Positions 38,641-48,368 of a stretch of 64,000 bases of DNA are shown one piece after another. Within the stretch, counting starts at the first letter, position 1. Each line of letters begins with the position of its first letter. The translations under genes were made by a program, and so were the position numbers. The stretch is from Monarcha castaneiventris obscurior (lineage: Eukaryota > Chordata > Aves > Passeriformes > Monarchidae), in the NCBI GenBank assembly GCA_026261815.1, contig JAMPIT010000437.1, positions 6,088,001 through 6,152,000 of the forward strand, in the 5' to 3' direction. Under the pieces are notes generated by a model. The model saw nothing but the letters and a program-made list of their open reading frames with translations, was not told the DNA's origin and searched no databases.

Positions 38641-39708
38641 TATACTTACCCAAGGGCAACCTGGGAGATTTTATATTTGCAAGCCCCATTTCATCCTTCT
38701 GTAATAAAACTCTACACTGAACATAGGGTGGCACCAGGCAAACATCAAAATGTCTAATATTTAAAAGATAAAGGATGAAGAAGACTGTGATATACTCTTG
38801 CAGAGAAATGACTGGTAGATTGAAGGCAACTAAACTAGTTAAGCCCAATATATAATTATTTGTCAATTTAAAGACTAGATATTCAATAAATATTTGCTTA
38901 CTTATCAGATTAAACAATAAATAAATTAGTCTTCATAACAGAGGAATGACACAAAGGTTTTTCTTTCATTTCACATTCCCACTTAAGGTTTTCATATAAG
39001 CAGATTTTGATAACCTGGGAATGCAGAACTGTGCAATCTGTGGGAAAATAGCAGCACCAAGGAAGTTATATTTTAGTTTTTTACCACAGACATAAGTTCA
39101 ATAACCAGGTCAGCTTTCCTAGGAGAAAAGAAAGTAAATAAACCCAGCCTCCCACCTGAACTTAATTTGATGCAGATGAATGAAACATCAGCAGGCTTTT
39201 GGACCTAAGTGAAAATGGGAACCAAGGAAAGGCAGTGCTTTTTGTTGGGAGATAATTTTTTTGTTATTTTACACTTCTAAGTTTGAAACCTGCCTGAAAA
39301 ATTGGAACTCAAATATAGGTCTTTATTTTTAAAATTATGTTTTTCTTTTATATGAACACAGGAAGCTTGGGAATATCTCATTTTATTGCTTTTGTGATTG
39401 TAGAAAAGAAAAATCTGTAACTTTATGTGCTGTATTCCTGTGCCACATACTAGATTAATAGCAGTAGAAGGTCATTATCCAGGCTAAATTTTAAGCCATT
39501 CTCAGTGCAGTCCTTTGGGCCTGTCTCGCTGGGGACACTCCTACAATGTCTAGTATTCATTAAAGTATAAACCTCTCATTTTAATGATGTGGTCTTCTTA
39601 AACCATGATTTGTAGAGCTGCTGAATATCAAACATTGCTCAGTACACCCTGATGTAAAATATTTCCCTCTCTGGTAGCTGTGCCACATGACAAGTGTTCA
39701 AAATGTGC
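38641..39708. other. Unique AT-rich sequence, nothing recognised
   Basis: No feature is recognised. A minus-strand donor-like word sits at about 38645 with no acceptor to pair with. Confidence 0.5.
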
Positions 39709-39820
39709 ATGGATGTGGTGCTAAGGCAAATGGTCTAGTGGTGGACCTGGTCCTGTAAGGTTAATAACTGGACTTGGTGACCTTAGAGGTCTTTTCCAAG
39801 CTTAATGATTCAATGATTCT
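39709..39820 (+). mobile_element. CR1-like 3' tail
   Basis: The order 'aatggtctagtggtggacc', 'taaggttaataactggac', 'ttggtgaccttagaggtc', 'ttttccaagcttaatgattc', 'aatgattct' matches the same avian 3' tail seen at 26.7 kb and is better preserved, including the end repeat ATTCAATGATTCT. The plus orientation is clear. The body may be a CR1 LINE or a SINE with a CR1-derived tail; only the tail is present. Confidence 0.82.
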
Positions 39821-41044
39821 CATCTGCAACCTGCACATGCACCTTCCCAGGCATCTGAATAGAGAACTTGTGCTTTTCCAGCCCCTGTGTGCCTGTGTCT
39901 CTGCTTCTCCCTCTCTTTTCAGCTAAAGCATCTTTCCCTGGGTGAACTGTCAAGGAGAGCGTGGTCCCCAGTGCTGCTGCCCTCTGGGTGGCTCCTCTGC
40001 TCCCATCTCAGAGCAAGGACAGCCATCCCTGGGAGTCCCAGGTTTTGGGGGAAACCAAGCAGGTAACAGAGAACATGGCATTAGGGGCAAGTGAGGGTTG
40101 AGGTGAAGAACTTCAATGGCAGTAACTCTGCTAGTGGGGAGACCAGGAGCTGGAGGGAGTGGAAAAACACAGAACAGTTATTTTATTCTGAAAGCTCGGT
40201 TATTGCATGTACAAAAGGTGCAGTTATTATCAGAACACTTGGATATGCTGTGGTATGTTTTCTAATATTCATAGTGGGAAAGAATCAAACTAATCCCCGT
40301 TCAGTCCTGGCAGTATGGAAGTGCCTCCAGCAGCAGGGCCAGGGACTGAGGATGGAAACAGCAAAAAGCCTTAAAATGCTTATCTAACCCTGTAATGAGC
40401 TCATCCAGTGCCCCAAGCCTTTCTAGGAAGGCAGGTACACCCAGCACTCGGCACATTGGATGCCATGGCTGGCTGCACTGGCTGTGGGAGCCTCATAACA
40501 CTGACAAATGGCCTGGAGGATTTCGTTAACCAAGAGCATGAATGATAGCAGAGCTAATGCACACTCTCAAATGCTCTGTGCTGTATTTTGGGGTTTTTAG
40601 TGGTGTAGCCAAAGTGTAAAAATGGATGCAGGGCTTTTAAAACTTCCCAGTAAAGAGAAAAACATTGTTTGGAGCCATGGAAGCTGCATATCCACTGGCA
40701 CAGCAACTAATGCAGTTTGCTTCTCCAGTACTGCCCTGAAGTATCTTTAGATATTCAGATATAAAATGTAAGTACATAACCTGCTGTAAAAAGCTACAGC
40801 AGTGCCCTTGGCAAGCTTCCCTGGCCTGTGGAGGGTAATTACATGTGGAACACAAACACAGCTCCAAAATTGACCTCATTAGATGTCCAGCTTTTTCTCA
40901 TACAAATGCTGTGACATCTACCCATGCTAATAAGAGTATTTATGGTATCTTGATGGAGAATTTTGTAACCTAATCAGAGCTCACTTGGCAAAAAAAAAAA
41001 AAACAAAAAACAAAAGGAGAAGATACTTTTCCCATCGGTTCCAG
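39821..41044. other. Unique non-coding sequence with A-rich tract
   Basis: Unique sequence with an impure A-rich run at about 40989-41014. No gene is recognised. Confidence 0.5.
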
Positions 41045-41128
41045 GAAGGATTTAGATCCATACACAGTGCTGCCAGACCCCAATTTCAGACTGCTGTTAT
41101 CCTCCAAGTCAGGAGTGCAGCTGGAGAG
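41045..41128 (+). other. Candidate internal exon (84 nt)
   Basis: Acceptor 'cttttcccatcggttccag' and donor AG|GTGAGT bracket 84 bases, a multiple of three. One frame enters with one base completing a codon and reads KDLDPYTVLPDPNFRLLLSS and onward to the donor without a stop. A second frame is open as well. I do not recognise either protein. The pyrimidine tract is only moderate. It may be an unannotated or lncRNA exon, or chance. Confidence 0.2.
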
Positions 41129-43050
41129 GTGAGTAAACCAGAAGGATCAGCTTGTTCTGGATGGAAACGTGTCTACAGCAAAGGCCAGCTTGGAAATACA
41201 GCTTTGTGTTTCAGCCAAAAATCAGACAGAAATGGTCACAGCTGAAATGCTACATCAGGCTCTGGTCACAGCAAACCCCACAGCTGCTTAGGAAGGCAAG
41301 AGTTTTAAAATTTATTCTTTACAGGTAAAGTTGTGAATGTTCCTGTCTCGTTCTCATGAGTGCTATGATTCCTGCAAGTGCCATATGTAAAAAGGAAAAT
41401 AAAAGAAAATATCTGTATTTTTAAGATGCTTTCACAATGTTTTAAGATAATTTTGTGATTGGGGGTTTTTAGGCATTTACCTATGCTTTAATGGAATTAT
41501 GGGATTTTTGCTGTTAGATCACCCTCTTTGTCCACATCAAACGATCTTTATCATGGCTAATACTAGGCTAGTCAGAAATGTTTAGCAGAAATGGCTTATG
41601 ATAGAATTATGAGTTCCCAAATATCCTCTGGAAATATAGATGTTCTGATAAAAACTTTAAAGCAGCTAGATTGCTGCTGTCCAGGAGGACTTTACTGAGA
41701 AGTTTATAAGAGAAGATATAAGAGTTATAAGAGAAGATAATGGAAAAGAGGGAAAACTGATCCAACAAAAAATCAACTCAGGTGTGGACGAATGAGATTC
41801 AAGTGTCATTTCTGCAGACAGAGTTTTGGCACATATGCAGAGAAAGAAAATACAATTATACATTACAAAAATTATTGGATAAGGAAATGAGAAATTTGAT
41901 ACAGATTTAGTGTTTAAAAATTGAGGTGCAATATTTGCAGTTAAACATTTATGTAAATGAAAGCTGTGTATATATCTCTGTACAAATGATGAAGGTGACC
42001 CTGATTCAAGTCATTCCCAAAAAAAAAAGAAAAAAGGAACATTAAAATATGTAAATCAGAGATGAGCTAAGTTTAGGGAGGGTTATCGAAAATGTCTGTT
42101 CTCTTTGAACATGAACATATGCTCACTATGCTAATTCTGTAGGCTCCTTAGATCAAATGCTGGCATATTTCAGTGTTTTCCATTGCTTTAAATTTTGACT
42201 TCAGATTTCATCCACAGTTTTCTTTTTTTTGTGTTTTTTTTTTTTTCCAATCACCAAATGCCAAATTGAGAAGAACCATTTGAAGGGAGAAATTTTCATG
42301 TGTTTCTCTGTTAGACTTGAGAATTTGCATCTTGCTGGACACTGCAATGAAAACAGTCCAGAAGGATATGAGACCAGAACTTGACCACTCCATAATTCTT
42401 AAGTAAATGTAATGTATCACAGAGTATAAACTTTATTTAAATTTTCCTTAAAAATGCATGTCTTTTTAATGGCTAAGATCAGAGAGCCACAAATTTTTAA
42501 ATAGATTGGTGGCTCAAGGTTGCTGGTGTCTATATGTACTTGGAATCTTTGTTTTAAGAGATGGTATTTGTCACAAAAGAAAACTATGATTTCATGTATT
42601 GAAAAAAATTCCTTAGTTCCTGATTGTTCAATTTCCTGCAGGTTTCTTCCTGAAAACTTCCTGAAATACAATGAGAAGATGAAGTTTGACTGCTGTTTTA
42701 TAAATCTCATTACCATTTGGGGTTTTTTTTCTTTGAGATGAATATGTTAGCAGTTTATATTTTCATTTCTAACATGATCCACAAAACATTTTCTAATTGG
42801 TTTAAGCACTTGCATCTCCATCTTTTGTGCCCCCCAAGAGCTCTTTTGTTAAGGTGTAAATATGTTCCTAAAATAATGAAAATGCCATTATCACGCTTTT
42901 TTTTCATGTAGGTGCCCAGGAAGGGAACTGAAAAGGCATTTAGCTAAAAGCATACTTTTAGTATAAAGAGATAACATTAACACAAGGATCTCTGCAGATC
43001 ATTAGTCTGGTTGTTCTCTAATACGCTCTCCCTTGAATTTTGTTTACCAG
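41129..43050. other. Unique AT-rich sequence, nothing recognised
   Basis: No gene is recognised. It holds an imperfect 15-base direct repeat 'ttataagagaagata' (41704-41718 and 41725-41739) and a T-rich tract at about 42222-42247. Confidence 0.5.
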
Positions 43051-43147
43051 AATGCAGTGTGAGATAAATGGCAGGCACGTCTGTGAAGAGAACTGGAAGT
43101 TTTCACTGGTTGCTCACCTCTCTCTCAGCACTGGGCTGATCCACAGA
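43051..43147 (+). other. Candidate internal exon (97 nt)
   Basis: Acceptor 'ttgaattttgtttaccag' and a donor AGA|GTGAGT enclose 97 bases. After the first base an ATG opens a frame of 32 codons, beginning MQCEINGRHVCEENWKF, that reaches the donor exactly at a codon end. Two cysteines and an aromatic-rich core give a protein-like look but no family is recognised. A chance unit cannot be excluded. Confidence 0.2.
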
Positions 43148-46097
43148 GTGAGTATTCATTTTATCCTTTTCTCCAAGGAGGAACAGCCCTGTCTGAATCC
43201 TGTATGGCTGAATCCCAGCAGAAAACAACAGCTGACTTAGAACTAAGTGATATTGTAAAACTGCTGCCTTGAGTTTGAAGAATAGAAACCACCAGAAGTT
43301 CTAAATGTTGTAGCATGAATCCCCAAACTCTTTATTTTTTACAGAGCAGTTGCATTGTCCACACCCTGTTCCCACATGGCTCCTGGAATGTTCCACAATA
43401 CCTGCAATGATACATTTTGGGAACTGGTAAAAACCCTGGAACAATGTCATAAAAAGATGTCAAAATATTTTACTTAAGAAAAAATGTTCTGATTTTTTCA
43501 AACCTTTTGTGACAATGGTATTTTGACTTTTTGGTAGAAAATATTTAAAATGATTGCTCTTTGAATGAAATGACTAATAGGGATTTTATGTGTGTAAGTA
43601 TCCATTGCTTCCCTAGATAAATTGTCCTGCTGGCTACCTATCTGTAATATACTCCTTTGAATTTGAATTTGTTAGCATTAGCTTTGAGCCATTGCATGAA
43701 ATTAGACTATATCCTACCCTTTAAACCAACCATAAAAATGAACATTAGTCTAAAGATTTTACAAGAGGAGTTTGCAAGATCAGCCAGGCTCCTGGTTATT
43801 GTGGTGGTGTTTCAAATCTTAAAGCATTTACAAGTAATTTTGATATCAAAGGCAATGGCTGTTAGGAGCTACAGTGAAGCATGGCCTTGTAGGGCAGTCT
43901 TGTTACCAACCCATGTGCAAACGAAATAAAGCAAAGAAGCCTCAGCATCTCCAGTTAAAAAACTCAACTCTGGCATTTTGTTGTCCTTTAAAACAATTCA
44001 GCAACGCCTCTCTAGAAGAGGGTTGGGTATTTTTTGGTCAGCTAAGGGCCAGTCGATGTTCTTTGACTCAGGTTGTACTCTAATCTTGGGTGCTTTATGA
44101 ATTTAAAGAGACCTGAGGGAGATTTGTGGAAAATGACTTGGCATTTTTCCATTACTGCTAATAGGACTGGAAAAGTAATGAATTGTCACCAGAGGTTTTG
44201 ATATTTCCTAATAAAGGAGACAATCTGCAAGCAATACTTGCAACCAGCTGTTGCTATCTATGGTGCAACTCCGTTTAGCTGAAGAGCTGTTTGTTTTTCA
44301 GCACTCAGAACCTCCACTACCTTTTTTACAGGCTGATCCATCCAGGTCTGCCATCCTTCCTGCATCCAGCAGTTGCTTTGCAGGAGTCAGAAGCTGCAGG
44401 AGACACAGAGTCGGGATGGATGTTCATGTTTCATAGAAAAGGAGAAAACAAAGCAGGAAGGAGGATTGTCACAGGTTTCTTAGCCTCAAATGCTTTTTAA
44501 ACTGACCAAGGGATTTGGGTAAGTGACGCTTGCCCAGGGGATCGTTCCCAAGCTGAGGATCCTGCAATCTGAGGGTCAGTGCACTCTGTGATGAGAAAGT
44601 TCAGTTGGGTTATTTTATTGTCTCTGTTTACAGCAGGTACAACGTTGCCCCTAGTTTACTCATCATGTAACAATTAAGTAGTTTGCTAAATAATGTGTCT
44701 GCATGTTTGAAGTTTCTCACAAAACCAGAATTTCATGAGACTTGAATAATTTTCATTATCATGTTTTGTTCACTGATAATAGATATGATGAGAAGGAGGA
44801 GATTTATACCTTTTCCTTGTCTGTGAGAAAGAGGTAAACTAATGTATGTATATTTGGTCAAAACCTTTTGAATTATACCTTTCTTGGTTAAAATTATAAA
44901 ATCTAGTGTATTAAATCCCTGACATTTATGAAAAAAAATTAATATATTGAACTTTCTTGACCCAAAGCCACTTGTTTCAAAATTTTCAAAGCATTTAATT
45001 GGAAAACTTTTTAAGGACATTCCAAATTTTATTTTAATTTTAAGCTAACTAGGTAATAATGTTTGCAGAGAAAAATACTCATATCAAATGAGTTATTTTG
45101 AGGTTTTTATAATAAACATAGGTTATTTCATGTGTTGCCTCACATCGGACTGGGAAATTTCATTCCATTTATTCCTTATATTTAAAAAGTGGTGTGAGTG
45201 TGGTGATGTTAAAAAAGTCAGAGCATTATTTTTAATAAGTGTTATTATTCAATGGAAGTGCCAAGAAAATAGGTTTCCTCACAAAAAAAACAAAACTAAA
45301 CAGTAAACAAAGGGCATTTCAAAACATTTGTCTGTGGACAATCAGCTGGTTTTGGTGTTTAAACTGCACTGACAGTCCTGGTCCAAATAACAAATGGTGT
45401 ATGTTTAGACATAACCTAACCTATAGAAATAAATTGGAAATAGTCTATGAACACAGAAGAGTTAACACTTTACCTTACTAACACTCCCTTCACACCAGGT
45501 AGTGTGTCCTGATAGAAATTGATCCTTTGGTAAGGATAGAACAAAAAAATGTAGAAAGCAACTCAGATTAACAGAATAATTTAAGGACATTTATAGCCCA
45601 TTTTCACTGCCACATTGTGCCAGAAGAGCAAAGCAGCAGAAGTGATATATAGATCATTGATTTTTATCCCTTTCAGAGCAGCCCTTCTTAGTATTTTTAA
45701 TGAAACATTAAACGATTGTAATGTAAACTGTAACAGAATGGCATAGTTTTATACTTTCTTAATTGGATGCTAATATCCATGTCAGTATTTGCATGAAAAG
45801 TGGTGTACTAAGCCAAAAAATCAAGGTTTTTAAAACTCATAATCATTCTTCTGCTGATACCATCTGTCAGCTTAATCTTCACCTCCCAGAATTCAAGGAA
45901 GAGGGTGCCTTAGGGGGAAGGAAAAGAAAAAAAAAATACAGTTGTGAAAGTACAGTAAATTGAGTTTAAACCATGGGCTAGAAATCCCACTTGATTATAT
46001 AGGCCTTATTAGTCATTAATTGTCAAAGTTGGAAAATAATTGTGAATTGCTGTTGGGGCACTGTCAGTCATCCTCCCTGAAGGAGCTGTGGGATCCA
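43148..46097. other. Unique non-coding sequence, nothing recognised
   Basis: No gene or repeat is firmly recognised. A faint reverse-MIR-like patch 'aagtgacgcttgcccagggg' at about 44520-44540 is too short to call. Confidence 0.5.
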
Positions 46098-46214
46098 CTG
46101 GAGAAGGGCTGGAGAAGGGATGGAGAAGGGCTGGAGAAGGGCTGGAGAAGGGATGGAGAAGGGCTGGAGAAGGGCTGGAGAAGGGATGGAGAAGGGATGG
46201 AGAAGGGATGGAGA
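46098..46214. repeat. 11-bp minisatellite (ctggagaaggg)n
   Basis: Ten full units of 11 bases plus a partial one. The unit is CTGGAGAAGGG or ATGGAGAAGGG, and the first base runs C C A C C A C C A A A along the array, which suggests growth by duplication of a 33-base trimer. Because 11 is not a multiple of 3 and the unit has no stop in several frames, repeated ORFs appear on both strands across it; these are translation of the repeat and not genes. Confidence 0.97.
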
Positions 46215-46390
46215 GCAGCACAAATGCACGGCTGGCACAGCAAACCCCTGATGAGGAGTTGTGGAGCTGCCTCTGAGAGCACCTGGAGCACCTGAAATTC
46301 CCTCTCCAGCTGTGAAAATCTGTGTCCCCTCTGCACTGCAGTGGAGGGGATGTGAAGGAGTCTGAACTGTGGGTGCTTGTGCTTCATTTT

Positions 46391-46510
46391 TCACAGAACC
46401 TTTTGGGCTGGAGGGATCTTAAAGATCACCTCAATCCAAGCCCCTGCCATGGGCAGGGGTCCCACCAACCAAATCTGGTTGCTCAGAGCCCCACCCAACC
46501 TGGCCTTGAT
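46391..46510 (-). mobile_element. CR1 LINE 3' end, reverse orientation
   Basis: Reading on the plus strand, 'tcacagaacc', 'gggctggagggatcttaaag', 'atcacctcaatccaagcccc', 'tgccatgggcagggg', 'ggttgctcagagccccaccc' and 'aacctggccttgatt' follow the reverse complement of the CR1 3' end. The match stops at about 46510, giving a 5'-truncated copy of about 120 bases. It lies less than 200 bases from the minisatellite. Confidence 0.92.
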
Positions 46511-47470
46511 TCTCCTTTGAGCTGGTCATATTTATAGTCCTCCTGCACATGCATAAACCTGCACAGAGCTGTTGTTTAGGACGAGTCGCCTTGTACTTGT
46601 CATTTCCAGGACACACGTCCCTTAGTCATCCCCCATCAGACACCCAATAAGGAAGCCAAATCCTCAGAATAAACGGGAGGAGCGGAGCTGGAGAGAGCTT
46701 CACCTGCTGTAGCCTTTTCTGAAAGCAGAACATATGTGCAGAGCAAGCACACATCTCCTCGAAGGTTATCCCAAATCTCTGCAGCCCTGCGGGGGCTGTG
46801 GGCCAATGTTCTCCTGACAAAAGTAAGAGGGTGCACGTTCAAACCTCTCCTGCTGTTAGCAAATCCTTGAACAAACAGCTACTTTACTAGATTGCCCTAA
46901 AGAAATTCCAAAGCCATTATTCTCTCAAAATGTTGCTGTTGTTGGAATTTCAGAGACAAAGGAGTGCATCAGCCCTGTAATGTCCCAGCAGTGCTCCAGG
47001 TAACCCCTGGCCCAGCACGGGTGGGACTTGGCTCCTCTCTCCTGCCAGGGATGGGCTGCAGGGAGGGAAGGCACAGAGCAGAGCAGGCAGGGCTGAGCTC
47101 TGTGCCAGGAGACCCTTCCTGAGCAGAGTGCCCTGGGTGAGCCCAGTGTGCCCCCTCCACCTCACTCGTGCAAAAGGAACCTGCTTCACACACTCAAGGA
47201 CAAGTTTGCAAGTGAGCCCATGTGCAATAAGTGGAAAAACAAGTAAGAATAGCTTCCAAAGTGCCAATCTAGGGAAAAAAAAAAATCAAATAAATAAATT
47301 TTATTTCAGTTCTTTCATATAATTTAAACCAGTATGAGCACTGAAAAAAATATACAAAGCATTTTTAAATTATTTCTTTTGAACAAAAAAAGAAACCAAA
47401 GTGTTTTAATGTTGAAATGCTTCCATTTTGTCTTACTTTTTTTTTTTAATTTTCTCTTTTTTCTCCCCAG
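46511..47470. other. Unique sequence with GC-richer patch
   Basis: A GC-rich, CpG-poor patch at about 46960-47215 is open in several frames, for compositional reasons. No domain or repeat family is recognised. The end of the stretch is a long pyrimidine tract (about 47433-47470). Confidence 0.5.
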
Positions 47471-47642
47471 GGAATACTTGCAGCTTTTCATACTGCTTTG
47501 AACAGCTGGTCAGAGGAAAAGGAAGAAGTGAAAACTTGATCTACTGATAGCTACTCTGCTGCCTTGCTAAGAACCTGCTGCTGTGGCCTTGCTTGCTCGC
47601 AAAGACGTGCCACAAACAATTATAAAAAAACTAAAGCAGGAT
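47471..47642 (+). other. Candidate exon after long pyrimidine tract
   Basis: An unusually strong acceptor (T-run, 'ttttctcttttttctccccag') precedes this segment. A possible donor is GGAT|GTAAGA at 47643. The first frame reads GILAAFHTALNSWSEEKEEV before a stop after 22 codons, so if transcribed it would be mostly untranslated. It could be a 5' untranslated exon for the ATG-bearing candidate exon at 48307, about 660 bases downstream. This link is inference. Confidence 0.2.
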
Positions 47643-48140
47643 GTAAGAAGTGTGCAGCACATTCATAGGAGGTGGTGTTTGCAGGAGTCCCCAAGGCAGC
47701 ACCTGGGGAACCTTGGCTTCAGGTTTTCCAGCTGGGGCATGAGGTACAGTGGGAGGAATGCAAAGGGGAGAAGAAATAATCTTCATATGGAAAAATCTTA
47801 TTTTGGCATAGAAAATCAAAATTATTCCAACAAAATTTTCTTGCAGCCTCTGGAATCAACGAGCACACATGGCCCTCTCCAGCCCCTAATAGGGCAGAAA
47901 ATATCAGGATCAGAGCTATAGCACCAGGCAACTAAACCTTTTTTCATTAATTCTATTTTCATAATGTCCAAAATAAAATTAAACATGTGGTTAGCTGAAC
48001 AGGGTGGGCAAGTTGGCATGAGGAGAGATACTGTTAAGTTTTAACTTGCAAAGTGGTCTTTTTTTTGTCCCAGGAGCTAGTTAATGTATGTGAAATCTTT
48101 GTACAGAACAGCTTGCAAATTTGAGGTTTCATAAGGTTTT

Positions 48141-48196
48141 TGTATGTATGTGCATACATATGTATACATACATACATACATATTTATTTATTTATA
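48141..48196. repeat. TATG/CATA tetranucleotide microsatellite
   Basis: Alternating 'tgtatgtatg', 'tgcatacata', 'tgtatacatacatacataca' and then 'tatttatttattta' units. The switch from TATG to CATA makes the tract self-complementary, so it can fold into a hairpin. Confidence 0.93.
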
Positions 48197-48306
48197 TAAA
48201 AGGCATTGTACTTTCATTGTACTTTGTAATATACATTTAACTGCCTCCCCACATCTCATGAATTTTCTGAATTACATGTCCTATGTTTGCTTATCTGTGA
48301 TTCCAG

Positions 48307-48368
48307 AATGACTCCAAGTGATCCTACTGAGCAAATTTCCCAGTCAGAGTCCTCAGACTCGCGTTCTG
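48307..48368 (+). other. Candidate first coding exon (62 nt)
   Basis: Acceptor 'gtttgcttatctgtgattccag' and a near-consensus donor CTG|GTAAGT enclose 62 bases. The second base begins an ATG and the frame MTPSDPTEQISQSESSDSRS continues to the donor, ending one base into a codon. The other two frames stop within five codons. The Ser/Glu-rich acidic sequence, with a TCGCGT holding two CpGs, resembles the N-terminal exon of a regulatory protein, but I do not recognise it. An upstream untranslated exon could be 47471-47642. This is the candidate exon I would test first. Confidence 0.33.

Noticed and set aside
44516..44545. Reverse-oriented MIR fragment ('aagtgacgcttgcccagggg')
   Set aside because: Only about 20 bases resemble the family and the flanks do not continue it.
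46009..46394. Repetitive Pro/Ser/Leu or Gly/Glu/Lys-rich ORFs
   Set aside because: They are translations of the 11-bp minisatellite, open in every frame for arithmetical reasons.
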